Positions 34,758 to 44,028 of a stretch of DNA of 64,000 nucleotides are shown piece by piece. Origin of the DNA: Pseudozobellia thermophila. Its GTDB lineage: Bacteria; Bacteroidota; Bacteroidia; Flavobacteriales; Flavobacteriaceae. Numbering within the stretch: position 1 is the first letter of the stretch; every line of letters starts with the position of its first letter. Below the pieces are notes generated by a model. It saw only the letters and a list, made by a program, of their open reading frames with translations, was not told the origin of the DNA and made no database searches. The position numbers were made by a program, and so were the translations under genes. The stretch is taken from NCBI RefSeq assembly GCF_900141855.1, contig NZ_FQYU01000002.1:558001-622000 (forward strand), read 5' to 3'.

Positions 34758-37700
34758 TTAGGTCTTTTTTTCCTTCACTTCCGTAGGCAGCATGCCGAAG
34801 TATTCCTTAAAGCGCTGTGAAAAATAGGTGGTAGACGAAAAACCAACCTTGGTACAGATATCGGCCAAATCGGTATTTCCGCTCTCGATAAGCTTCCTCG
34901 CCATTTGAAGCCTTTGGTTCCTGATGAACTCATTGGCCGTTTGATTGGTGAGTGCCTTTATTTTTCTATACAACTGGCTCCTGCTCAAATGCAAGTGACC
35001 GGCCAGGGACTCGACCCCCAGGTTGGTGTTGGCGATGTTTTTGTGGATATAATCTATGGCCCTTTCGACAAAGGCCTTGTCCAACGAGGTTATACTGGCA
35101 TTATCGGGCATTTCGCCCATTGATTTAAAGTATTTTTTATAGATGACCTCCCTACTGTGAATGAGCTGATTGAGGTGCAACCTTACCAGCTTCATGTCAA
35201 AGGGTTTGGCCAAATACACATCGGCCCCCTTTCCTATTCCTGAAATTCTATGATCTTCCTGGGTTTTGGCCGTAAGCATCATTATCGGTATATGGCTTGT
35301 CCTTATGTCCGTTCGGACGGCTTCGCAAAGCTCGTAGCCGTCTTTTTCGGGCATTACGACATCGGTTATGATGACGTCGGGAAGCACTTCCAGGGCCAGG
35401 CCCAAGCCTTCGTTGCCATTTTTAGCGACAAGGATCTTGTAGTCTTTTTTAAACTCGGCCTTCAGATAGTTTCGCAGTTCCGCATCGTCCTCGACGATAA
35501 GCAAGGTCTTGTCCAACCTCCGGTTGCTCTCGGGAAATTCCGCCTCCTGAACCGGACCGATCTTGGTCAAGGCCGGTTTGACCGAAGCCAGTTTACCGCC
35601 CTCGTCGACAAGCTCCGAATCGCTAAAATGTTTATTTCCGGAGGGCAGCAACACCGTAAAGACAGTGCCCTTGCCCCGCGTACTTTCCACATCGACGCGG
35701 CCCTTGTGGAGCCTTACAAAGCTATGGACCAGTTCGAGGCCTATCCCGGCCCCGTTGTAGTAACTGTTCTTGAGCGAATCGACCTGGTAGAACCTCTCAA
35801 ACAGTTTCTTCAATTCCCCTTCTTCCAGACCAGGTCCCGTATCGGAGACCCTAAATTCCACATACGCACCGTTTTGCCTCACCTCAACGCCAATGGTTCC
35901 GCCCTGGGGGGTTACCTTGAACGCATTCGAAAGCAAATTGAATATGATTTTCTCAAGCATGCCCTCATCTGCCCAAAGCCCTAGTACTTCTTCATCAAAA
36001 TCGAGTTTTAGGTCGATGTGGTTCGAATAGGCCTCTTCGTTAAAATGGTCGGCAATTGCCTTTACAAAGGGCACAAGGTTCAATCGCTTTGCCCGTACTT
36101 TCTGCTTGTTCGACTCCAGTTTACTAAAGTCGAGCAATTCGTTTATAAGCCGAATAAGGCGTTCGGTGTTCTTATAGATGGTCAGGTATTTGACCTTAAG
36201 CCGGTAGGAGGCCTTGTCTACCTCCTCGTTCAAGATATCCCTTATAGGATTTAGAATCAAGGTAAGGGGCGAACTGAACTCGTGGGCCACATTGGTAAAG
36301 AATTGGATTCTTTCTTTATGCAATTCTTCCTCCCTCAATCTTTTCTGACGTTCGATTTCGACCTGCTGCCGGTCTATGATCCGCTTCTTTTCGAAATTCC
36401 GTATCAAATAAAGGAACAGCAGAACGAGCAATGCATAGCCCAGTATGGCCCAATTGGACTTCCACCACGGGGGCAATACCTTGATGTGCAGCGAAACGGG
36501 GGCCTGGCTCCACACCCCATCGTTATTCGCGGCCTTTACCTTAAAGACATAATCGCCCGCATCCAAATTGGTATAGGTGGCGCTCCGATCCTTGTCCACA
36601 TAGTTCCAATCGCGTTCATAGCCCTCGAGGTAATAGGCGTAACGGTTTTCCTCGGGCCTCGTAAAATTAATGCCCGAATAGTCAATGGTGAAAACGGACT
36701 GTTTGTTGGTCAAAACAATACTATCGGTTTGCGAAAGCACCTTGTCAAGCGTAGATCCATTGTCGGCCGGATCGATGTTCTTGTTGAATACCTTCAAGTT
36801 CTTGAGATAAACCTTGGGCGGGGTATTCAGTACGTATATTTTATTCGGGTCGAAATAATCGATTCCCTGGTTGCCCCCAAAATAGAGCCTATCCTCCCTG
36901 TCCTTGTAAACCGCGTTATTGTTATAGTGACTGGAAACCAATCCGTCCCGCTTGGTATAATTGATGTGCTCCTTGCTTTCGGTATCGAACTTGATAACCC
37001 CCGTGTCCCCGTCCAACCATAAATTTCCTTGGGCATCTTCGATAATTCCGTTTACGTTGAGCATGTGCAGACCGCTTGATAAATTGTGCCACGTAGTTCG
37101 GTTTTTGGAAATATCGAACTCCAATAGGCCTAGGCCACGGGTACCGAGCCACAAATGGTCCTTGGTATCGGCATACATCGAGACAATGTCGTAATGATTG
37201 TAACCCGGGGTCTCGTCCGTTGCCAAAAAACCGTTCATCAACAGGTTCTCGAAGGTGTCGTCCTGATGGCGTACCACCTTGATCAAGCCATTGGTCGTGG
37301 CGACCCATACCCGATCAAGGGGATCGACTACAATTTTGTTTATATAGCTCCCCGCCAGGTCGTGCGAGGTAAACGATGAGGCATCAAAACGGTAGTTCCC
37401 GTCATCGGGAAGCCGATACGAATAGAGCCCTTGGTTAAAGGTTCCGATCCATACGGTTCCCTTGGTGTCTTCGGCAAAAGTCATCACCGCACTCGATCCT
37501 TTTCGCTCATGGACCACGGGGAATTTATAGGGGATAAAGCTTTTGCCTCCCTTTTTCAGAAAAAACAGGCCTTTGTCCCAACTACCTACCCAAATATTCT
37601 GGCGACTATCGATGAACAAAGACTGAATATAATCGCTTGTCAACCCCTTATAATAAGAAGTGCTGCCCGTATTGATATGGGTAAAGGTATCGGTGGCCCT

Positions 37701-38876
37701 GTCGAGGATATCGATCCCACCGCCGTCCATGGCTATCCATAAACGATCCTCGTTATCGCCGACAATTGAGGTGACCGAACTTATCTGCAAGGAATTGTCT
37801 TTGTTATAGAGGCTCTGTATTTTTCTAAATTTATTGTAGAATTTGTCGTGGACGACCACGCCCCGATTGTAGTAGCCCATCCAAATTCTTTCATCCTTGT
37901 CCCTATAGAGCGACCATACCGAATTCGATAAGATACTGTTTTCGTCGTTTTTATCGAACAAATAATGGTGCTCGACCGCTCCGTTCTTATCCAAACTATA
38001 GAGCCCGTCGTTCTCCGTACCACATAGAATGCTTCCGTAGGGCGATTCTATGATCGAAAAAATGTTGTTCGAGGTAAACCTATAATTTTGTACCGAGGGC
38101 ATTTGACGCTCGGTGGGCGGTTGTATTTTGTACACCCCGTCGAAAATCGAACCGCCCCAAATAGCATTTTCCGAATCGACGAACAGGGACTGCATAGGCG
38201 CTGTTATCGTCATGGCGTCGTCGCCGTTTCTAAAGAGGGCATAATCGACCTGTTTCGTTTTGGGGTCTATTTCTAGAATTCCCTTGCTGGATGCCGCATA
38301 CAGCACCCCATGCTCTAGAATTCGAATATCGTTGACCGCAAGGAATTTATCGGGATTCGGATTGTTAAAAGGCAGCTTTTCAATCTTAAAGCTATCGAGA
38401 TGCATTAAAAATATACCCTGTTCGCTCGTGCCCATGTACAGGTTTCCCTTCGCATCGCCCTGCAGGCTTATTATTCCGACGTTTCCCAAGTTCTCTCCCC
38501 TTGTCGACCGCAAAGGAATGTGCGTGAACTCGTCCTTTTGCCTATCGTAAAGGGCCAGGCCGACATTCGTTCCGACCCATAGGCGGTTTTCATGGTCTAA
38601 ATAGGTGCAGTATACAAAACTACTGGTAAGGGTCTTGTGGTTATGGGCCTTTGGTCTATAGGATACATAGTCCATTCCATCATATCGATAAATACCTGAC
38701 CCATGGGTGCCTATCCATATAAAACCCTTGTCGTCTTGGGAAATCGTGTGAATACCTACCTGCGAAATACCGTCCTTGATGGTATAAAAATCCAATTTCT
38801 CCGCTACTTCCTGGGCCCTAATATGCCAGCAAAGCGTGCTAAAAATGGCCAAATACACTAGCTGTAGGTTTCTCAT
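34758..38876 (-). CDS. Hybrid two-component system regulator (HTCS) of PUL1
   Basis: A 1372-residue protein from the ATG at 38876 (MRNLQLVYLAIFSTLCWHIR is the signal peptide); a TTG 19 codons upstream is less likely. Order: periplasmic two-bladed propeller of Reg_prop repeats (about 25-700; many GIWIGT-like blades), Y_Y_Y domain, TM at about 800, HisKA with His865 in NVAHEFSSPLTLI, HATPase, receiver with Asp1172 in VIITDVVMPEKDGYEL, and AraC HTH (about 1270-1372; LHLSRSQLYRKIKALT). It senses an oligosaccharide in the periplasm and activates the PUL. It is encoded upstream of the SusC gene on the same strand. Confidence 0.96.
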   Translation of the reverse strand: MRNLQLVYLAIFSTLCWHIRAQEVAEKLDFYTIKDGISQVGIHTISQDDKGFIWIGTHGSGIYRYDGMDYVSYRPKAHNHKTLTSSFVYCTYLDHENRLWVGTNVGLALYDRQKDEFTHIPLRSTRGENLGNVGIISLQGDAKGNLYMGTSEQGIFLMHLDSFKIEKLPFNNPNPDKFLAVNDIRILEHGVLYAASSKGILEIDPKTKQVDYALFRNGDDAMTITAPMQSLFVDSENAIWGGSIFDGVYKIQPPTERQMPSVQNYRFTSNNIFSIIESPYGSILCGTENDGLYSLDKNGAVEHHYLFDKNDENSILSNSVWSLYRDKDERIWMGYYNRGVVVHDKFYNKFRKIQSLYNKDNSLQISSVTSIVGDNEDRLWIAMDGGGIDILDRATDTFTHINTGSTSYYKGLTSDYIQSLFIDSRQNIWVGSWDKGLFFLKKGGKSFIPYKFPVVHERKGSSAVMTFAEDTKGTVWIGTFNQGLYSYRLPDDGNYRFDASSFTSHDLAGSYINKIVVDPLDRVWVATTNGLIKVVRHQDDTFENLLMNGFLATDETPGYNHYDIVSMYADTKDHLWLGTRGLGLLEFDISKNRTTWHNLSSGLHMLNVNGIIEDAQGNLWLDGDTGVIKFDTESKEHINYTKRDGLVSSHYNNNAVYKDREDRLYFGGNQGIDYFDPNKIYVLNTPPKVYLKNLKVFNKNIDPADNGSTLDKVLSQTDSIVLTNKQSVFTIDYSGINFTRPEENRYAYYLEGYERDWNYVDKDRSATYTNLDAGDYVFKVKAANNDGVWSQAPVSLHIKVLPPWWKSNWAILGYALLVLLFLYLIRNFEKKRIIDRQQVEIERQKRLREEELHKERIQFFTNVAHEFSSPLTLILNPIRDILNEEVDKASYRLKVKYLTIYKNTERLIRLINELLDFSKLESNKQKVRAKRLNLVPFVKAIADHFNEEAYSNHIDLKLDFDEEVLGLWADEGMLEKIIFNLLSNAFKVTPQGGTIGVEVRQNGAYVEFRVSDTGPGLEEGELKKLFERFYQVDSLKNSYYNGAGIGLELVHSFVRLHKGRVDVESTRGKGTVFTVLLPSGNKHFSDSELVDEGGKLASVKPALTKIGPVQEAEFPESNRRLDKTLLIVEDDAELRNYLKAEFKKDYKILVAKNGNEGLGLALEVLPDVIITDVVMPEKDGYELCEAVRTDIRTSHIPIMMLTAKTQEDHRISGIGKGADVYLAKPFDMKLVRLHLNQLIHSREVIYKKYFKSMGEMPDNASITSLDKAFVERAIDYIHKNIANTNLGVESLAGHLHLSRSQLYRKIKALTNQTANEFIRNQRLQMARKLIESGNTDLADICTKVGFSSTTYFSQRFKEYFGMLPTEVKEKKT

Positions 38877-39211
38877 ATAAAACGCATCCTTTCTTTTTAA
38901 CCTTCGAAAATAAAACTTGTTTTTTTGAAACAAACGTATTTTTGACTACAAAAAAGTCAATATAACAAAAAAGCGTGCTTGGTGGGTAGGGCAATCCTTA
39001 ATTCCGTCCTACGTTAAGCTTTTGGGGAGGATCGGTATGAATTATACCCTGCGGGGGTGTCAATGTCATAATGACAAAGGGACAATATACACGATTTGGG
39101 ATGAGATATCCGGTCCCTTCTAGAAAAAAAGAACCCACCCTCTACCCCAACTTTTTAGTTCCAAGCCTTGTATACAAATTGGAGTAATTGCCTAACTTTG
39201 ACAATTGCTTT
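38877..39211. other. 335-bp divergent intergenic region with a palindrome and a -7 box
   Basis: The region separates the hybrid regulator (minus) from the small gene at 39212 (plus). It contains TGTCATAATGACA (39064-39076), a perfect palindrome with one central base. TAACTTTG at 39193-39200 fits the -7 consensus TAnnTTTG, with CTTG about 22 bp upstream as a weak -33 box. The start ATG at 39212 lies only 11 nt after the -7 box, so the leader would be very short. Confidence 0.5.
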
Positions 39212-39601
39212 ATGAAATTTGTTCGCAAACATATCAATCTACGGCTGTTTTGGTTTTTGATGGCACTGAACATCCTCAACCTTAGTGTAGATCCGCCCGA
39301 TACCCAACCCAATTATATTCCAGAGGACTTGAGTTACAACGATATGGAAAGTATCGTAGAGATAGTGCTGGAGGAACTGTTGGGTATTGAAAACGCCGTT
39401 CCGGAACAGGAAGATGACGATACCAACAATAGTTTGATGGTAAAATTGAACTTTCAACCTGTTTTGTGTCAAGAGAGGTCGCTATCCGAATTTATGTTCG
39501 CTTCTGACGATATCGCTGTTCGGCACTCCATATTCTTCTATCACGATGCCTATGCCGAACAATTTCATCCCGAAATAATACCCCCACCGCCCAAGGTGTA
39601 A
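39212..39601 (+). CDS. Small membrane-anchored protein upstream of the RND efflux genes, function unknown
   Basis: A 129-residue protein from the ATG at 39212, with one N-terminal hydrophobic segment (LRLFWFLMALNILNLSV) and no lipobox. The mature part has DYNDMES-like ESIVEIVLEELLGIENAVPE, an acidic DDDT stretch, and a tail IIPPPPKV. I do not recognise a Pfam family. The gene lies 157 bp before the adaptor gene on the same strand and probably belongs to the efflux locus. Confidence 0.65.
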   Translation: MKFVRKHINLRLFWFLMALNILNLSVDPPDTQPNYIPEDLSYNDMESIVEIVLEELLGIENAVPEQEDDDTNNSLMVKLNFQPVLCQERSLSEFMFASDDIAVRHSIFFYHDAYAEQFHPEIIPPPPKV

Positions 39602-39758
39602 TTCTTCATTTTTATTTGCATTAAACCTGGTTCGCAGACCAAAGCTTCCCTTTGCTTTTATCAAGTGATGTAGTAGTCCATTGTTTTGCCGTACCGGGTC
39701 CGATATTTCCGTTACGGGAGTTTTATCCTCCCCTATTTTAATTTAAAATCTAAAAACA

Positions 39759-40865
39759 ATGAAGAATTATATATGGTTTTTGGGGGTGTTCGCTATGATG
39801 TTAGCCGCCTCATGTACATCTAAAAAAGAACAATCAAAAAAAGAGGAACATTTTAAAGTGGTTCGGCCCTTGGTAAAGGATACCGTATCTACCAACGATT
39901 ATGTAGCTGACATAAACGCTTTTCAACATGTAGAGATCCGTGCACGTGTCGGCGGATTTATAGAGTCTATTTTGGTCGACGAGGGACAGGAAGTCCGCAA
40001 GGGGCAGGTGCTTTTTACCATCAACACCAGCGTGTATCAACAAAACCTGCAAAAGGCCAAGGCTGCCACCAAGAGTGTTTCGGCCGAACTCAATGCGGCA
40101 AAAATAGAGTTGCAAGGCTCAAAAAAGTTATTGGACAAAAATTTCATCTCTCGATCGGAGTACGATTTGGCAGCGGCCAAATTGGAGGCATTGGAGGCAA
40201 AATATAAGGAAGCCCTAGCGGAAGAGGCCGAAGCGGAGCTCAATCTTTCCTTTGCCCAGATAAAGGCTCCTTATGATGGTATTATCAACCGCATTCCCCA
40301 AAAGGAAGGGAGTTTGGTCGAAGAGGGTACCTTGCTCACCACTATTTCCAACAACAAGGCCATGTTCGCCTACTTCAATATTTCAGAGGTCGATTATTTA
40401 AAATATATGTCTTCTATGGATGTCAATGAATTAAAGGAAGTTTCCTTGATTCTGGCAGATGGCAATCGCTACCCGTTTAAGGGTGTTATAGAGACTACTG
40501 AAAGTGAATTTGACCGTAATACCGGAACCATTGCCTTTCGTGCCAAGTTTCCCAACCCCGATAATGTATTAAAACATGGGGAAACGGGAAAGGTGCGGAT
40601 CAGAAATAAGGTAAGGAATGCCTTGTTCATACCCCAAAAAGCCACTTTCAATCGCCAAGAACACTTGTGTGTTTTTGTTGTGGGCGATGACCATACGTTA
40701 GAAGTACGGAAAATATCTCCCTCATTGCGAATGCCCCATCTTTTTGTCGTTGAAACGGGACTGGGTCCAAAAGACCGTATTCTTCTAGAAGGGGTGCAGC
40801 ATGTAAAAGAGGGGGATAAGATCATTCCTGAAACAGTTTCATTTTCTCAAGTTTTTAACCATTAA
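39759..40865 (+). CDS. RND efflux periplasmic adaptor (membrane fusion protein)
   Basis: A 368-residue protein with lipoprotein signal (LAASCTSKK, Cys19). It has the MFP layout: a lipoyl half-motif VEIRARVGGFIESILVDEGQ, a helical hairpin (about 95-160; LQKAKAATKSVSAELNAAKI), the second half-motif QIKAPYDGIINRIPQKEGSL, then beta-barrel and membrane-proximal domains. It bridges the pump (40878) and the outer-membrane factor (44029). It starts a three-gene operon with 12-bp and 1-bp gaps. Confidence 0.95.
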   Translation: MKNYIWFLGVFAMMLAASCTSKKEQSKKEEHFKVVRPLVKDTVSTNDYVADINAFQHVEIRARVGGFIESILVDEGQEVRKGQVLFTINTSVYQQNLQKAKAATKSVSAELNAAKIELQGSKKLLDKNFISRSEYDLAAAKLEALEAKYKEALAEEAEAELNLSFAQIKAPYDGIINRIPQKEGSLVEEGTLLTTISNNKAMFAYFNISEVDYLKYMSSMDVNELKEVSLILADGNRYPFKGVIETTESEFDRNTGTIAFRAKFPNPDNVLKHGETGKVRIRNKVRNALFIPQKATFNRQEHLCVFVVGDDHTLEVRKISPSLRMPHLFVVETGLGPKDRILLEGVQHVKEGDKIIPETVSFSQVFNH

Positions 40866-40877
40866 TCATTAAAAACC

Positions 40878-43800
40878 ATGAAAGTGAATATTATAAATCG
40901 CCCTGTGTTGGCGATAGTCATCTCGTTGATTATTTTGTTTCTGGGCATCTTGTCCATCTTTCAATTGCCTATGGCCCTTTTTCCCTCGGTGGCCCCTCCA
41001 GAGGTGAACGTAGAGGTAGAGTACCAAGGAGCCAATGCCGAGACGGTTGCCAAATCTGCCATAGAACCCTTGGAGCGCGCCATTAACGGTGTGCCCGATA
41101 TGAAGTATATGAGCAGCAATGTGGGCAGTGACGGTGTGGGTGTGGTTCAAGTCATCTTTGAAACCGGAACCGATATCAACGATGCCGCCGTGAACGTACA
41201 GAACCGGATTACCGACGTAATGGGTGAACTTCCACCCGAAGTAATAGAGCGTGGTGTCTTAATAGGCAAGGAGACAAATGCCATTTTAATGTACATCAAC
41301 CTGTTCAGTGACGACCCTGAAATGACCGAGAAGTTCATCCATAATTTTGCCGATTTAAATGTGCTGTCCGAATTAAAACGGGTCAAAGGCGTCGGGTATG
41401 CGAATATCTTGGGAGCCAAGGAGTACGCCATGCGTATTTGGTTGAAGCCGGACAGGATGTTGGCCTATGATATTACGACACAAGACGTGCTGAACGCCTT
41501 GGAGGAACAAAACCTAGAGGCTTCCCCAGGTATTATCGGAGAGAATTCGGAAAGGACCAAAAACGCTATCCTACAATATATTTTGAGCTACGCCGGAAGG
41601 TTCAACTCTGAGGAAGAGTATGCAAACATCCCTATAAAAGCTACTGCTCAAGGGCAGATATTACGAATAAAGGACATTGCGGAAGTAGAGTTCGGTACCG
41701 AATATTTTGATGTGGAGGCCAAGTTCAACGAAAGGCCGGCGGCTTCCATTATTTTAAAACAACTACCGGGAACCAATGCCAAAGAGGTAATCGATAATGT
41801 TAAGAAACGTATGGAAGAACTTAAGGAATCTATGTTTCTTGAGGGTATGGATTATGAGGTTAGTTATGATATATCACGTTTTATGGACGCCTCTATCCAT
41901 GAAGTCATCAAAACCTTTATCGAGGCCTTACTTTTGGTAACCTTGGTCGTTTTCGTATTTCTTCAAAACTGGCGTGCTACCTTAATTCCGGCCCTGGCGG
42001 TACCCGTATCCATTGTAGGTACGTTTTTCTTTATGCAGTTCTTTGGATTTTCACTTAACCTGATTACACTTTTTGCCTTGGTGATCGTAATTGGTATTGT
42101 GGTAGATGATTCCATTGTTGTGGTAGAGGCCGTTCATGCGAAAATGGAACGCCATAACCTGAATGCGAAAGAAGCCACACAGGCGGCCATGAAAGAAATT
42201 AGCGGGGCCATTGTCGCCATTACCTTGGTGATGTCGGCCGTATTCGTTCCGGTAGCCTTTATGAGTGGGCCTTCGGGGATTTTCTTCCGACAGTTTGCCC
42301 TCACCATGGCCATTGCCATTGTCTTATCGGGGCTTGTGGCCCTTACCTTGGCGCCCGCTTTGTGCTCCTTGCTGTTGAAACATCCCGATAAGGAGAAAAG
42401 AACTTTTCTCGACCCCTTCTTTTCGCGCTTCAATTGTTGGTACGAAAATTTGGAAGACCGGTATAAAAACCTGTTGAACCGTATTGTTAACAGAAAGGTG
42501 GTGACATGGGGTATCTTGGTGGCCTTTGTAATAGGTACGGGTATTTTTAGCAAGGTTTTACGTACCGGTTTTATTCCGAATGAAGATCAGGGCATGTTCT
42601 ATGTAAACGTGTTGACGCCCCCGGGTTCTACCTTGGAAAGGACCAAGACGGTAGTAGATGCTTTTGCCGCGGAAATTCGAGATATGAAAGATGTGGAAAG
42701 TATTTCATCCCTAGCGGGGACCAATATACTTTCTGACGGTACTGGAGCTACTTATGGCAGTTTTTTGGTGAACCTAAAGGAATGGAGCGAGCGCAATGCC
42801 ACGGTAGAGGATGTTATAGCGGAAATGAAGGAGCGGACGGCCCATATCAAGGATGCCGAGATAGAGTTTTTTCCTCCACCCCCCGTTCCGGGTTACGGAA
42901 ATGCCAGTGGGTTCGAAGTAAAACTATTGGACAAATCGGGCCATGGTGATTTAAAGACTTTGGAATCCGTTACCTATACCTTTATCAAGGCCTTGGAAGA
43001 CCGTCCCGAAATAGGCTATTGTTTTACCACCTTTAACGCCAACATACCACAGTATATTTTAAAGGTAGATTACGACAAGGCCGCACAAAAGGGCGTAACG
43101 GTCAACAATGCCATGGGTACCCTTTCTACCTTGGTAGGAAGTGAATATGCCTCTAACTTTATCAAGTTCGGAAAGACCTACAAGGTAATGGTGCAGGCCT
43201 TACCGGAATACAGGGCCGACCCAGAGGATATCTTGCAGTTCAGGGTAAAAAACGACAGGGGCGAAATGGTTCCTATTTCCACCTTCATCACTCTAGAAAA
43301 ATCGTACGGAGTGGACCAAATAGAGCGCTACAATATGTACAACGCCGTAGCCCTTAACGGAGAGGAAGCACCGGGCTATAGTAGTGGCGACGCCCTAAAG
43401 GCGATAAGGGAGGTAGCAAGGGAAAAACTACCTAAGGGCTATGATATCGCCTGGTCGGGAATATCGTATGATGAAGCCAATGCCGGAAACGAGGGTACTG
43501 TTATTTTCTTTATTTGTCTTTTGTTCATCTATCTCATCCTGTCCGGACAATATGAAAGTTTCCTGTTACCCCTACCCGTGATTCTTTCGTTGCCCACAGG
43601 AATTTTCGGTGCCTTTATGTTCCTAACGGTCCTAGGGCTTGAGAACAACATTTATGCCCAGATCGCCATGGTGATGCTTATTGGGCTGTTGGGCAAAAAT
43701 GCCATTCTAATCGTTGAGTTCGCTACCCAAAAGCACAGGGAAGGTAAAACGGCCCTAGAGGCCACCATCGAAGGGGCCCGATTGCGCCTTAGGCCAATAC

Positions 43801-44027
43801 TTATGACATCTTTTGCCTTTATAGCGGGACTCTTGCCGTTGGTCTTCGCCTCGGGCGCGGGAGCCGTGGGCAGTAAGACCATTGGTGCCGCCGCCTTTGG
43901 GGGAATGTTCGTGGGAACCCTTGTCGGGGTCGTCATCATACCCGGACTCTACTTCGTGTTTGCCCTATTGACGGAGAAATACGGACGAAACCCAAAAAAT
44001 GAAATACCTATTCTCGAAAAAGTATAA
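40878..44027 (+). CDS. RND efflux pump, inner-membrane permease (HAE1/AcrB family)
   Basis: A 1049-residue protein with 12 membrane segments and two large periplasmic loops. MKVNIINRPVLAIVISLII is TM1; TM4 has GIVVDDSIVVVEAVHAKMER with the Asp pair of the proton path; further HAE motifs are ALAVPVSIVGTFFF and GLLGKNAILIVEFATQ. The HAE1 family exports hydrophobic compounds by proton antiport. No heavy-metal (HME) Met/Glu signature was noticed. Substrate unknown. Confidence 0.96.
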   Translation: MKVNIINRPVLAIVISLIILFLGILSIFQLPMALFPSVAPPEVNVEVEYQGANAETVAKSAIEPLERAINGVPDMKYMSSNVGSDGVGVVQVIFETGTDINDAAVNVQNRITDVMGELPPEVIERGVLIGKETNAILMYINLFSDDPEMTEKFIHNFADLNVLSELKRVKGVGYANILGAKEYAMRIWLKPDRMLAYDITTQDVLNALEEQNLEASPGIIGENSERTKNAILQYILSYAGRFNSEEEYANIPIKATAQGQILRIKDIAEVEFGTEYFDVEAKFNERPAASIILKQLPGTNAKEVIDNVKKRMEELKESMFLEGMDYEVSYDISRFMDASIHEVIKTFIEALLLVTLVVFVFLQNWRATLIPALAVPVSIVGTFFFMQFFGFSLNLITLFALVIVIGIVVDDSIVVVEAVHAKMERHNLNAKEATQAAMKEISGAIVAITLVMSAVFVPVAFMSGPSGIFFRQFALTMAIAIVLSGLVALTLAPALCSLLLKHPDKEKRTFLDPFFSRFNCWYENLEDRYKNLLNRIVNRKVVTWGILVAFVIGTGIFSKVLRTGFIPNEDQGMFYVNVLTPPGSTLERTKTVVDAFAAEIRDMKDVESISSLAGTNILSDGTGATYGSFLVNLKEWSERNATVEDVIAEMKERTAHIKDAEIEFFPPPPVPGYGNASGFEVKLLDKSGHGDLKTLESVTYTFIKALEDRPEIGYCFTTFNANIPQYILKVDYDKAAQKGVTVNNAMGTLSTLVGSEYASNFIKFGKTYKVMVQALPEYRADPEDILQFRVKNDRGEMVPISTFITLEKSYGVDQIERYNMYNAVALNGEEAPGYSSGDALKAIREVAREKLPKGYDIAWSGISYDEANAGNEGTVIFFICLLFIYLILSGQYESFLLPLPVILSLPTGIFGAFMFLTVLGLENNIYAQIAMVMLIGLLGKNAILIVEFATQKHREGKTALEATIEGARLRLRPILMTSFAFIAGLLPLVFASGAGAVGSKTIGAAAFGGMFVGTLVGVVIIPGLYFVFALLTEKYGRNPKNEIPILEKV

Positions 44028-44028
44028 A

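Noticed and set aside
35250..37022. Plus-strand ORFs of 244 and 246 codons inside the hybrid regulator gene
   Set aside because: They are antisense shadows; the minus frame shows the kinase, receiver and Y_Y_Y domains without interruption.
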